Positions 54,358 to 64,000 of a stretch of 64,000 nt of DNA are shown here, one piece after another. A program made the position numbers and the translations under genes. Position 1 is the first letter of the stretch. Each line of letters opens with the position of its first letter. A model generated the notes under the pieces. That model saw nothing but the letters and a program-made list of their open reading frames with translations. It was not told where the DNA came from and searched no databases. Source of the stretch: an uncultured Cellvibrionales bacterium (GTDB taxonomy: Bacteria; Pseudomonadota; Gammaproteobacteria; Pseudomonadales; Porticoccaceae); assembly GCA_913062605.1 (NCBI GenBank), contig CAJXWQ010000002.1, forward strand, positions 130,761-194,760, written 5' to 3'.

Positions 54358-56970
54358 ATGTCCGAGCGGTTGTTAGGAATTTATGAAAAACTAATCCTGC
54401 GTCGCCCTGTCGCCTCAATAGTGGCGGTATTATTGCTTGCCGTAGGTATGGCCTTTGGCCTGCCAAACTTCAAGCTTGATGCATCAGCAGACTCCCTGAC
54501 ACTTGAAAATGACAACAGCCTGACTTATTTCCGTGAATCATTGCTTCGCTACGGTAGCAGTGATTTCCTCGTCGTTACCTACACGCCCTACGAAGGTGAC
54601 CTGTTTGATGACAATTCGCTGAACGCCCTCAATGAGATGCACGAGGAATTAGCAAAAATTGATGGTGTTGCCAGCGTCACCTCCATACTCAATGTGCCTT
54701 TGCTGTACAGCCCAAAAATTTCTGTCCCACAGCTCAAGGAAGCGCCACGCACACTACTGCTGCCAGACACTGACCGGAAGCTGGCTCGCAAGGAGTTCCT
54801 CGAAAGCCCGATCTACCGCGACCTAATTCTCAGCAAAGATGGCCAAACTACGGCCATGCTGGCAACCATGGAGCTGGATGAGAAATATCTGGAGCTCGTT
54901 AATGCACGGGATACCTTGCGGATTAAACGAGATACCGAGGGATTGTCTCCCGAAGGAGTCATCGAGCTTGAAAAAATAAGTAAAGAATTCTTGGACTACC
55001 GCACCCTTCGCGCTGCCGAGGAGCACCAAAGAGTCGCAGAAATACGTAAAAAAATGTCCCGTTTCAAAGGGCAGGCTGAAGTATTTCTGGGTGGCCCCAG
55101 TATGATTACCGCCGATATGGTCGATTTTATCAAAAGCGACCTGAACATTTTTGGCACCGGCATTCTGCTGTTTATTATCATTACCCTGGCGGTAATTTTT
55201 CGTCAGCTCCGCTGGGTGATGTTGCCCCTGGCCACCTGTGTTCTGTCCGTAGAAATCATACTCGGCTATCTCAGCTGGATTGACTGGCGTCTCACTGTCA
55301 TTTCTTCCAACTTTGTTTCACTACTATTGATTATCACCCTAGCACTGACCATTCACCTGATTGTTCGCTACCGCGAATTTCACCGCGAATCGCCCGACAG
55401 CAGCCAGTTGGATTTGGTACGAAATACCGTGATGTATATGGCACGGCCCTGCCTCTATACGGTACTGACCACCGTCGTCGCCTTTGTTTCTCTAGTGGTC
55501 AGTGATATACGCCCGGTCATCGACTTCGGCTGGATGATGACCATTGGTATTTTGTTGGCGCTTGTCCTGTCATTTATCATTATCCCGGCCGGAATGATGA
55601 TTTGGGGCAAGGGAGAAAACACCGACAAAGGTGACAACTCTGCCGTGTTCACCCTCTACTTTTCACGCTTCACGGAGAAACACGGCGGACTAGTACTCGG
55701 CTTGGCGCTCCTGGCTGCGCTCACCAGTGCCTGGGGTATTTCCCAGTTACAGGTAGAAAACCGCTTTATCGATTACTTCCGCTCCCACACCGAAATCTAC
55801 CAGGGGTTATCCGTGATTGATGCCAAGCTTGGCGGCACCACACCACTTGATATTATCCTCGATGCACCTGCCGTTGATCACGACTCTATGAGCTCTGAAA
55901 ACTCCCAGGCTGACAAAGGTGGCAATACCGCAGCGGTTAATCATCTCAATAGCGACCCTTTCGCAGGAGCGTATGGAGATAGTGATGAGAGTGAAGCTGG
56001 TTCTTATGATGACCCTTTTGCCGATGATGCCTTTGATGACCCCTTTGCCGATGACGACTTTGCTGATGACACATCAGAAGGTATTGAGCGTAGCTACTGG
56101 TTGACCGGCGCCGGTATTGAAGATCTGAGAAAACTACATGTCTATCTTGAATCCTTACCAGAAATTGGCAAGGTAAGCTCACTGATCACCGTTACCGATG
56201 TAGCCTCTGACTTGTCAGGCCACAAGTTCAATGATCTGGAACTGGCATTAATGCCGCAGATGCTGTCGGAAGAAAATGCCGAGCTTCTCCTCAACCCCTA
56301 TATTAATGAGAAACATAATCAGGCCCGGATCACCCTGCGGGTCAATGAAACTCAAGGCGAACTGAACCGTAACGACCTACTGGCCAAAATTCATCAGTTT
56401 GCCATCACAGAGGCAGGCTTTGAAGAAGACCAAGTAAATTTCACCGGACTGCTAGTGCTTTATAACAACATGCTTCAGAGCCTCTTCCGCTCTCAGATCA
56501 TGACCTTGGGTACTGTATTTCTTGGGATTATGGCGATGTTTTTGGTGCTATTCCGGTCAGTGTCCATTTCCCTGATCGCTATTCTCCCTAACTTTTTAGC
56601 GGCAGGTGTCGTACTAGGCGGCATGGGTATTGCCGGTATTCCACTCGACATGATGACCATCACTATTGCCGCCATCACCGTGGGTATCGGTGTCGACCAC
56701 GCCATCCACTACATCACCCGCTTCAAACGGGAGTTTGAAGTCGACCGTAATTACGTTGCATCCATGCACCGGGCTCATGCCAGCATAGGACGGGCACTCT
56801 TCTATACAGCAATCACCATTATCGTGGGCTTCTCTATTCTGGCACTATCCAACTTTATTCCGTCGGTCTATTTTGGGCTGCTCACATCACTTGCCATGCT
56901 AGCAGCACTACTGGGTTCCATGACATTACTACCCAAGCTGATCCTGATTCTCAAGCCACTGGGAAAATAA
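54358..56970 (+). CDS. RND/MMPL superfamily membrane protein
   Basis: Two blocks of TMs with GIGVDHAIHYITRFKRE motif; large periplasmic loops; acidic DPFADD-repeat loop. Confidence 0.9.
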   Translation: MSERLLGIYEKLILRRPVASIVAVLLLAVGMAFGLPNFKLDASADSLTLENDNSLTYFRESLLRYGSSDFLVVTYTPYEGDLFDDNSLNALNEMHEELAKIDGVASVTSILNVPLLYSPKISVPQLKEAPRTLLLPDTDRKLARKEFLESPIYRDLILSKDGQTTAMLATMELDEKYLELVNARDTLRIKRDTEGLSPEGVIELEKISKEFLDYRTLRAAEEHQRVAEIRKKMSRFKGQAEVFLGGPSMITADMVDFIKSDLNIFGTGILLFIIITLAVIFRQLRWVMLPLATCVLSVEIILGYLSWIDWRLTVISSNFVSLLLIITLALTIHLIVRYREFHRESPDSSQLDLVRNTVMYMARPCLYTVLTTVVAFVSLVVSDIRPVIDFGWMMTIGILLALVLSFIIIPAGMMIWGKGENTDKGDNSAVFTLYFSRFTEKHGGLVLGLALLAALTSAWGISQLQVENRFIDYFRSHTEIYQGLSVIDAKLGGTTPLDIILDAPAVDHDSMSSENSQADKGGNTAAVNHLNSDPFAGAYGDSDESEAGSYDDPFADDAFDDPFADDDFADDTSEGIERSYWLTGAGIEDLRKLHVYLESLPEIGKVSSLITVTDVASDLSGHKFNDLELALMPQMLSEENAELLLNPYINEKHNQARITLRVNETQGELNRNDLLAKIHQFAITEAGFEEDQVNFTGLLVLYNNMLQSLFRSQIMTLGTVFLGIMAMFLVLFRSVSISLIAILPNFLAAGVVLGGMGIAGIPLDMMTITIAAITVGIGVDHAIHYITRFKREFEVDRNYVASMHRAHASIGRALFYTAITIIVGFSILALSNFIPSVYFGLLTSLAMLAALLGSMTLLPKLILILKPLGK

Positions 56971-56977
56971 TACCAAC

Positions 56978-57016
56978 TGACCATACCGGGGCCTCGCTGG
57001 GGCTCCTGTATGGTCA
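56978..57016 (+). terminator. Strong hairpin after the RND gene (no clear T-run)
   Basis: TGACCATAC-CGGGGCC ... GGCTCCT-GTATGGTCA. Confidence 0.55.
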
Positions 57017-57043
57017 GCCTTCCCAACTAGTGACAGAAATGTA

Positions 57044-59245
57044 ATGAGCAACCAACATAACCTGTCTACACCAAATCACCTTATTGGCGGCGGAACCAAG
57101 AAGGTGCTTTATACGCTTAACACTGTCCGAAAAATTGGCCTTAAAAATTCATCCAAAGCGCTGACATCAAAAAACACATGTAAAGCCTGTGGGCTGGGCA
57201 TGGGGGGGCAACAGGGTGGCATGACCAATGAGCTGGGTGATTTCCCTGCCGTCTGCAACAAAAGTATTCAGGCGCAATCAACCGATATCCAACCTGCTAT
57301 CCCGTCAGAGATATTTCAGCATTCACTTTCTGAACTACGTGAATTAAGTAGCTACGAGCTCGAACATCTCGGCAGGCTTGGCAATCCACTTTTCAAGGAA
57401 AAAAAGGCCAACCACTTTCGGGAAGTCAGTTGGGCATGGGCGCTGACCTATGCCGCTGAAAAATTCTCGACGACTGACCCGTCTCGATCTTTCTTCTACT
57501 CTTCTGGCAGATCCTCTAACGAAGCCGGTTTTGTCTTTCAATTATTAGCGCGCCTTTACGGCACCAATAACGTCAACAACTGCTCCTATTATTGCCACCA
57601 AGCGACCAGTGAAGCGTTGGATTCCACCATCGGCACGGGCACGGCCACCGTGGGGCTGGAAGACTTGTCACACTGCGACATGGTCTTTGTGATCGGTGCC
57701 AACCCCGCGTCCAATCATCCACGCTTTATTCACCAGCTCAAGGGTGTGCGTGACCGCGATGGCAAAGTGATCATCATCAACCCCGCCAAAGAACCTGGGC
57801 TGGTTCGTTTTGCCGTACCCAAAAGTGCCAAATCCATGATCACTGGTGGCACCTGGATTGCCAGTGAATACCTGCAACCGGCTATTGGTAGCGATATCGC
57901 CCTATTTAAGGGTATTGCCAAATCGGTGCTGGAAAAACAGGGCGAAAACATTGACTTTATTACCCAACATACCGAGCAATTTGATGCTTTCAGGCAGGAT
58001 ATTGAAAACACCCACTGGGAAACCATTGAGCGAACCACGGGTATTTCCCAGCAACGTATTAACAACATCGCCGACCAGTATATTGCATCAAATAATGTCG
58101 TGTTTGCCTGGGGTATGGGGATGACCCACCACCAACACGGCGTTGAAAATATCGAATATATTTCTAACCTGGCCCTATTGCGGGGCATGATTGGAAAACC
58201 CGGCGCAGGACTCCTTCCCCTCCGCGGCCACAGTAATGTTCAGGGCATTGGTACCATTGGCGTCAAACCCGTATTGGCTGAAGATATCTTTCATAACATT
58301 GAGTCTGAACTTGGCACTCAACTACCCACCTCTAAAGGCATGGATACACTGGCCTGTATTGAGGCCGCCCATAAGGGTGAGATAGATACCGCCCTGATGA
58401 TGGGAGGTAACCTCTATGGAGCCACCCCGAATTCCATCTGGGCAGAAAAATCATTGGACAACATCGGCTTCAAGCTATTTTTAACCACCACACTGAACCC
58501 CGGGCATATTCATGGCTGTGACACCAGCGAAAGCATGATCCTCCCTGTCACTGCTCGTGATGAAGAGTGGCAGCCCACCACGCAGGAATCTATGTTCAAT
58601 TATGTACGGCTCAGTGACGGGGGTATCGAGCGCCATGAAAACACCCGCCCCGAAGTGGCGGTACTTAGTGATTTAGCACAGCAGTTATTAGTAGATTGCC
58701 CGATAGATTTCAGTCAATTCAAACAGCACAAAAATATTCGTGAAACCATCGCCAAGGTTATTCCCGGCATGGAACAACTAGCCGATATTGATGTGGAAAA
58801 ACAGGAATTTCACATCGGAGGCCGGTTAAAACACGGGCCGAAATTTAATATGCCAAGCGGTCGGGCGTGCTTTACCGTACAACCCATACCACCCCAACCA
58901 CAAACCTCAGAATACCCCTTCACCCTAATGACCGTGCGTAGCGAAGGTCAATTCAACACCATTATTTATGAGGAAACAGACAGCTACCGCAACACCCAAG
59001 AGCGATGGTCAGTATTGATGAACCCCACCACTATCCAGCATTTGGGTATTCAAAATAATGTGGTCAATTTGGTTTCTGCCTACGGCCGAATGGATCACGT
59101 TCGAGTCTATCCTTTCGATTTACCCGACAATAATCTGATGGCTTATTTTCCTGAAGCGAATGTGCTGATAGGCTGTGAACGTGACCCCCGCAGTAAAACA
59201 CCCGCGTTTAAATCTGTACCAGTGAATATTGAAATTATTACTTGA
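57044..59245 (+). CDS. FdhF/YdeP-type molybdopterin oxidoreductase alpha subunit
   Basis: NTCKACGLGMGGQQGG Cys region, SSGRSSNEAGFVFQLLARLYGTNNVNNCSYYCHQAT, GMGMTHHQHGVENI. Confidence 0.9.
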   Translation: MSNQHNLSTPNHLIGGGTKKVLYTLNTVRKIGLKNSSKALTSKNTCKACGLGMGGQQGGMTNELGDFPAVCNKSIQAQSTDIQPAIPSEIFQHSLSELRELSSYELEHLGRLGNPLFKEKKANHFREVSWAWALTYAAEKFSTTDPSRSFFYSSGRSSNEAGFVFQLLARLYGTNNVNNCSYYCHQATSEALDSTIGTGTATVGLEDLSHCDMVFVIGANPASNHPRFIHQLKGVRDRDGKVIIINPAKEPGLVRFAVPKSAKSMITGGTWIASEYLQPAIGSDIALFKGIAKSVLEKQGENIDFITQHTEQFDAFRQDIENTHWETIERTTGISQQRINNIADQYIASNNVVFAWGMGMTHHQHGVENIEYISNLALLRGMIGKPGAGLLPLRGHSNVQGIGTIGVKPVLAEDIFHNIESELGTQLPTSKGMDTLACIEAAHKGEIDTALMMGGNLYGATPNSIWAEKSLDNIGFKLFLTTTLNPGHIHGCDTSESMILPVTARDEEWQPTTQESMFNYVRLSDGGIERHENTRPEVAVLSDLAQQLLVDCPIDFSQFKQHKNIRETIAKVIPGMEQLADIDVEKQEFHIGGRLKHGPKFNMPSGRACFTVQPIPPQPQTSEYPFTLMTVRSEGQFNTIIYEETDSYRNTQERWSVLMNPTTIQHLGIQNNVVNLVSAYGRMDHVRVYPFDLPDNNLMAYFPEANVLIGCERDPRSKTPAFKSVPVNIEIIT

Positions 59246-59308
59246 AAGCGCGAGATCCCTTTTAACGCTCTAGCATAGTTATCTATTTTCAGAACACCCC
59301 ACCTTGAA

Positions 59309-59328
59309 TACTGTTTATATATACAGTA
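59309..59328. promoter_or_regulatory. LexA (SOS) box upstream of umuDC
   Basis: TACTGTTTATATATACAGTA, perfect palindrome, CTGT-N8-ACAG. Confidence 0.92.
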
Positions 59329-59339
59329 TATTTATAAAA

Positions 59340-59771
59340 ATGAAAGCCTCCCTCTTACCACTGTCAACCTTTACTCAACCTGTACACCTTCCCTTATTTA
59401 GCGTGGCTGTCCGTGCAGGATTTCCAAGTCCCGCTGATGATTTTATAGAGACACCACTGGATCTCAGAGAACACCTAATCAAGCACCCTTCGGCCACATT
59501 TTTTGCCCGAGCTGAGGGTGACTCGATGACCGGCTTCGGTATTTTCAGTGGCGACCTACTGATTGTAGATCGTGCCTTACAACCACAGCATGGTGATGTG
59601 GTGATCGCCGCTATTGATGGTGAGCTCACCTGCAAGGTGCTGGATCTTCACGACAAACTACTGCGCTCTGGCAACGTCCGTTACCCACCCATTGAATTGC
59701 ACGATAATGCTGAACTGTTGATAGAGGGCATCGTTATCCACTCCGTTCGACATCACCGATGTTCGCGTTAG
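59340..59771 (+). CDS. umuD: Error-prone DNA polymerase V subunit UmuD
   Basis: AVRAGFPSPADDFIETPLDLREHLIKHPSATFFARAEGDSMTGFGIFSGDLLIVDR; A-G autocleavage site. Confidence 0.96.
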   Translation: MKASLLPLSTFTQPVHLPLFSVAVRAGFPSPADDFIETPLDLREHLIKHPSATFFARAEGDSMTGFGIFSGDLLIVDRALQPQHGDVVIAAIDGELTCKVLDLHDKLLRSGNVRYPPIELHDNAELLIEGIVIHSVRHHRCSR

Positions 59772-61012
59772 TGGACTGCAACAGCTGCTATGCCAGCTGT
59801 GAACAAATTTTTCGCCCTGATCTCCGCAATAAACCAGTGATCGTACTAAGTAACAACGATGGCTGTATCATCGCCCGATCTAAAGAGGCCAAGGCGCTGG
59901 GTATTCCCGACCTTCACGCCTACTTCAAAGTACGTCACCTGGTCGAACGTCATCGGGTGACAGTATTTTCCAGCAACTTCCGTCTCTACGGCGATATCTC
60001 CCATCGAGTAATGGATACCCTGCGCCACTTCAGTCCCGATATTGAAATTTACAGTATCGATGAAATGTTCCTTGAGTTGTCCGGCATTAACCAAGAGTTC
60101 AATCACTACGGTCAGAAAATGAAGCAGGCCATTTGGCAACAAGTACGGATGCCCGTAAGCGTAGGCATCGCTCCCAGTAAAACCCTATCCAAACTGGCCA
60201 ACCACGCAGCCAAGATCATTCCCAGCTGTGAGGGTATCTGCCTACTCGACAGCCCTCATAAATGGCAATGGTTGTTGCGCCGGGTTCCGGTAACAAAAGT
60301 GTGGGGCATTGGTTCCCGTCTTGGGCGACGGCTAGCGGATATGTCGATTCATACAGCCTGGGAGCTGGCCAGCAGCAACCCAAAAACTATTCGCCGCCAA
60401 TTTAATGTCTGCGTAGAGCGAACCGTCGAAGAGCTCAATGGTAGCCCCTGCCTGATGCTGGAAGACATTCCTCCCGATAAAAAACAGATTTACTGCACCC
60501 GCTCTTTTGGTGAAAAGCCCACCGAAATCACACCTCTGTTACAAGCGGTGAGCCTCTATGCCAATCGAGCAGCTGAGAAATTAAGAAAGCAACAACACTT
60601 GGTGCTGACTATTCATGTTTTTATCCATACCTCACCCCATCAACCCAACTATTACAGCAACAGCACGGTGGTAAAACTACCCTATCCCACCGATGACAGC
60701 CGAGTTATCTCCGCCTACGCCAAACAAGCTCTTCGCTCGATTTACCGACCCGGTCACGCCTACCTCAAGACGGGTGTTGGCCTGATAGAACTGACTACCA
60801 GAAAGTATCACCAACAGGATATTTTTCAGACACATCAAAGCAAAAGGACAGATGAACTAATGAATACACTGGATAACATCAATCAGCGCTATGGCCGAGG
60901 CACCGCCTTCATCGCCGGAGAGGGGGTAAAAAAACGCTGGTCCATGCATCAGAAACACTGCTCACCCCACTACACTACTAACTGGAATCAGCTACCAATA
61001 GTGAGCACCTAA
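59759..61012 (+). CDS. umuC: Error-prone DNA polymerase V subunit UmuC
   Basis: MFALVDCNSCYASCEQIFRPDLRNKPVIVLSNNDGCIIARS; YSIDEMFLEL. Confidence 0.97.
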   Translation: MFALVDCNSCYASCEQIFRPDLRNKPVIVLSNNDGCIIARSKEAKALGIPDLHAYFKVRHLVERHRVTVFSSNFRLYGDISHRVMDTLRHFSPDIEIYSIDEMFLELSGINQEFNHYGQKMKQAIWQQVRMPVSVGIAPSKTLSKLANHAAKIIPSCEGICLLDSPHKWQWLLRRVPVTKVWGIGSRLGRRLADMSIHTAWELASSNPKTIRRQFNVCVERTVEELNGSPCLMLEDIPPDKKQIYCTRSFGEKPTEITPLLQAVSLYANRAAEKLRKQQHLVLTIHVFIHTSPHQPNYYSNSTVVKLPYPTDDSRVISAYAKQALRSIYRPGHAYLKTGVGLIELTTRKYHQQDIFQTHQSKRTDELMNTLDNINQRYGRGTAFIAGEGVKKRWSMHQKHCSPHYTTNWNQLPIVST

Positions 61013-61130
61013 AAGCATCCACCACTGGGATACAAAAAACGACAACTTGGTAGGCACCATCCCGTCAACAACTTTGTAGCTGCTATAGTGTCAAAGAAGC
61101 TAACTATCATAGCCAAAATGGAGAGAGGGT

Positions 61131-61616
61131 GTGCGGCTAATCATTATATTGTTGGCCCTGATAGCAACCAGCGTACAAGGGCAAACAGTTTATAAATCCA
61201 TCAATGCTGACGGCACTATTACCTACAGTGATGAACCTGTAGAGAATAGCGTGCTGGTAGAAACACTGAGCCTCAAGAATAGCAGCGATGCCGAACAAGC
61301 CTCTGCTGAATCAGCAGCAAGAATAGAACAGATGTCACAGGTGAGCGACCGTCTTAAGCAGGACCGCCTGGAAAGGGATAGGGTCCGCCAAGCTCAAGAA
61401 GAACTGGCACTGGCCAGACAGCAGCTCTCTCCACCTCTGATTTATAGAGAGGAATATTACCGCTCACACTATCCTTATCGTGGGCGACACCACTACCGCC
61501 CACGACCACCGAACCATCATAAGCCACGACTCACCCCTCATAGTGGTGACTACCTGAACAACAAATCAGTACTCGTGCCAAAATCCAAGCTTTTGACGCC
61601 CATGAACTCTCGGTAA
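61131..61616 (+). CDS. DUF4124 domain-containing secreted protein
   Basis: Signal peptide then QTVYKSINADGTITYSDEPVEN; GTG start. Confidence 0.85.
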   Translation: MRLIIILLALIATSVQGQTVYKSINADGTITYSDEPVENSVLVETLSLKNSSDAEQASAESAARIEQMSQVSDRLKQDRLERDRVRQAQEELALARQQLSPPLIYREEYYRSHYPYRGRHHYRPRPPNHHKPRLTPHSGDYLNNKSVLVPKSKLLTPMNSR

Positions 61617-61758
61617 GCACAGCAGGCCAACAATCGCATACATATGGAAAAGCAGTGTCATTCACGGGTAATTGCAACCCTGATCAACAGTCATTCAGGA
61701 CTTATGTATCACTCGGCGATATAATGCCCTGTTTCAGAATTTGAACACGTTGGATCTC

Positions 61759-63012
61759 ATGGATATTAAGTCATATATGCAAACATTGGGTCAGCAAGCC
61801 CGTGCGGCGTCACGAGTTATTGCTGCTGCCGGTAGCGAAGCCAAAAATGCTGCTCTGCTGGCTATTGCTGATGCCCTGAACACCAACCGCGAAAAGGTAC
61901 TAGCGGCCAATGCCAACGATTTAAAAAACGGTCAAGCCAAAGGGCTTGATGCCGCACTACTGGATCGACTTGAGCTGAATAATGCCCGGGTCGACGCCAT
62001 GATAGAAGGTTTACATCAGGTGGCTGCGTTGCCTGACCCCATTGGTGAAATTACTGACTTGGCCAAACGACCAAGTGGTATTGAGCTGGGTAAAATGCGG
62101 GTTCCCCTCGGCGTGGTTGGCATTATTTATGAGTCGCGGCCCAACGTGACCATCGATGCAGCAAGCCTGTGCCTGAAATCGGGTAATTCCACCATCCTGC
62201 GTGGTGGTAGCGAAGCCATTCTTTCAAACCAGGCTATCGCCGACTGTATTAAGCAAGGGCTGGCAGCTACCGGACTACCCGAGGCATCGGTGCAGGTTGT
62301 TGAAACCACTGACCGCGCTGCCGTGGGCGAGTTAATCACCCTGTCAGAATACGTGGATGTGATTGTACCCCGTGGCGGCAAGAGCCTAATTGAACGCATC
62401 AGTAATGATGCTCGCATCCCCGTCATTAAACATCTGGATGGTATCTGTCATGTCTATATTGATGACAAGGCCGATCTGGATATGGCATTCAATATTGCCT
62501 TCAATGCCAAAACCCACCGTTATGGTGTCTGCAATGCCATGGAGACCTTGTTGGTGGCCGAAGGGGTTGCTGCAGAAATTCTACCCCGTCTGGCCAAGGC
62601 CTATGAAGTAGAAGGTGTCGAATTAAGAGGTTGTGAAAAAACCCGCGAGATCATCAATTGCGCTGCTGCCTCTGAAAAAGACTGGGGCACTGAATATCTT
62701 GCACCTATTCTCTCCATCAAAATCGTGGCAGATATGGATGATGCAATGGCACATATTGCCCAATACAGCTCACAACATACTGAAGCTATCGTCACCAATG
62801 ATGAAGCTAGAAGCCGTCGTTTTATCGCGGAAGTGGACTCAAGCTCAGTGATGCACAATGCCTCTACCCGGTTTGCTGATGGTTTTGAATACGGGCTTGG
62901 TGCAGAGATTGGCATTTCCACCGACAAGATTCACGCCCGTGGCCCCGTGGGACTGGAAGGACTAACCTCTCAAAAATGGATCGTATTTGGTCATGGCGAA
63001 ATTAGGAAGTGA
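61759..63012 (+). CDS. proA: Gamma-glutamyl phosphate reductase
   Basis: [52 protein letters not shown]. Confidence 0.97.
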   Translation: MDIKSYMQTLGQQARAASRVIAAAGSEAKNAALLAIADALNTNREKVLAANANDLKNGQAKGLDAALLDRLELNNARVDAMIEGLHQVAALPDPIGEITDLAKRPSGIELGKMRVPLGVVGIIYESRPNVTIDAASLCLKSGNSTILRGGSEAILSNQAIADCIKQGLAATGLPEASVQVVETTDRAAVGELITLSEYVDVIVPRGGKSLIERISNDARIPVIKHLDGICHVYIDDKADLDMAFNIAFNAKTHRYGVCNAMETLLVAEGVAAEILPRLAKAYEVEGVELRGCEKTREIINCAAASEKDWGTEYLAPILSIKIVADMDDAMAHIAQYSSQHTEAIVTNDEARSRRFIAEVDSSSVMHNASTRFADGFEYGLGAEIGISTDKIHARGPVGLEGLTSQKWIVFGHGEIRK

Positions 63013-63036
63013 CTCGTCAGTACAAGGTGGTAAAAC

Positions 63037-63696
63037 ATGTCGCTGAAGACTGATCATTCAAAAGGAGTTGGCATCTTTGGTGGCACCTTTGATCCAGTAC
63101 ATATTGGCCATCTCAGAACATCGGTGGAGCTGAGAAAGATACTCGGACTCAGTGAGATGCGACTGATCCCCAATGCCAATCCACCACACAGGGTGCAACC
63201 TGAGGCTAGTGCTAAGCATCGCCTCGCGATGCTACAGCTCGCACTGGCGAATGAACCAGGATTGGTGGCCGACGATAGAGAGTTACGACGTCAAGGTCCC
63301 TCTTATACACTGGATACACTGACAGAAATTCGTACCGAAATCGGCACAGAAACACCACTGTGCCTCTGTATCGGCATGGACTCACTGGTCAATCTCAAGC
63401 AGTGGCACCGTTGGTGTGAATTAACAGACCTCACCCATATCGTCGCTGTAGCAAGGCCGGGGTGGCATCTCCCCCAAAGTGGAGAAGTACTGGAGTTTGT
63501 CCACGCACACCGAGCCACCAGTGAAGAACAATTGCAGGGGCAACCTGCAGGCAAGGTATTAATTAGAGAAATAACACTGTTACCCGTATCGGCAACAGGT
63601 ATTCGTCAGGCACTACAGCGAGGAGAATCCATTCGCTATCTGGTACCCGATAAGGTTATTGACTACATTAGACAGCATCAGCTGTACTCAGATTAA
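63037..63696 (+). CDS. nadD: Nicotinate-nucleotide adenylyltransferase
   Basis: [34 protein letters not shown]. Confidence 0.97.
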   Translation: MSLKTDHSKGVGIFGGTFDPVHIGHLRTSVELRKILGLSEMRLIPNANPPHRVQPEASAKHRLAMLQLALANEPGLVADDRELRRQGPSYTLDTLTEIRTEIGTETPLCLCIGMDSLVNLKQWHRWCELTDLTHIVAVARPGWHLPQSGEVLEFVHAHRATSEEQLQGQPAGKVLIREITLLPVSATGIRQALQRGESIRYLVPDKVIDYIRQHQLYSD

Positions 63697-63721
63697 AAAG
63701 ACAAACACGACAGGCTATTCA

Positions 63722-64000
63722 ATGAGTAAAAATCTAAAAGACATCGTGGTTAACGCCCTTGAAGATGTTAAGGGTAAAGATATCGTCACACTCGATGTCA
63801 GTGACCTTACCGACGTCATGGACACCATCATCGTCGCCACAGGCACCTCAAACCGGCAGGTCAAAGGACTCGCCAACAACGCCATGGACGATGGTAAAAA
63901 AGCTGGCTTCCGCCCAATAGGCATCGAGGGTATGGAGTCTGGTGAATGGGTTTTGGTGGACTATGGTGACATAGTGCTCCACGTCATGCTGCCCACCACT
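63722..64000 (+). CDS. rsfS: Ribosomal silencing factor RsfS (runs off window end)
   Basis: MSKNLKDIVVNALEDVKGKDIVTLDVSDLTDVMDTIIVATGTSNRQVKGLANN...GEWVLVDYGDIVLHVM. Confidence 0.95.
   Translation, partial: MSKNLKDIVVNALEDVKGKDIVTLDVSDLTDVMDTIIVATGTSNRQVKGLANNAMDDGKKAGFRPIGIEGMESGEWVLVDYGDIVLHVMLPTT

Overview
64-kb window of a gammaproteobacterial chromosome with mostly housekeeping gene order. Left to right: pilMNO, PBP1A, yrfG/hslR/hslO/pckA, hemYXDC-algR/algZ-argH, cyaY-lptM-lysA-dapF-DUF484-xerC, a nitrogen cluster (two P-II genes flanking amtB, plus a TorF-like porin), ubiK, comM, phaC, rep, sfsA, dksA-gluQRS-pcnB-folK-dNK-panB, ubiX/mpl, pfp, dtd, an RND/MMPL permease, an FdhF/YdeP-like oxidoreductase, umuDC, proA-nadD-rsfS. 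No rRNA, tRNA, CRISPR array or complete IS was seen. The clearest accessory region is 27.2-34.1 kb. There comM is split into three pieces that together appear to rebuild a complete ComM protein. Two separate AT-rich cargo blocks interrupt it: one at the Walker A motif, one just before the MNPCPCG motif. At each site an end-like sequence occurs twice, as if two cassettes were stacked in tandem. No transposase or integrase is visible, only a possible recombinase-like helix-turn-helix tail fused to a comM fragment. Other notable signals: an A-rich candidate small RNA with a strong UACG-loop terminator directly upstream of pcnB (the position of crcZ in Pseudomonas, but with no cbrAB here), a sigma54-like promoter with GGTGC/GCACC half-sites upstream of the porin/P-II/amtB cluster, and a perfect 20-bp LexA-type palindrome upstream of umuDC. 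All calls are from reading sequence and translations; no searches were run.
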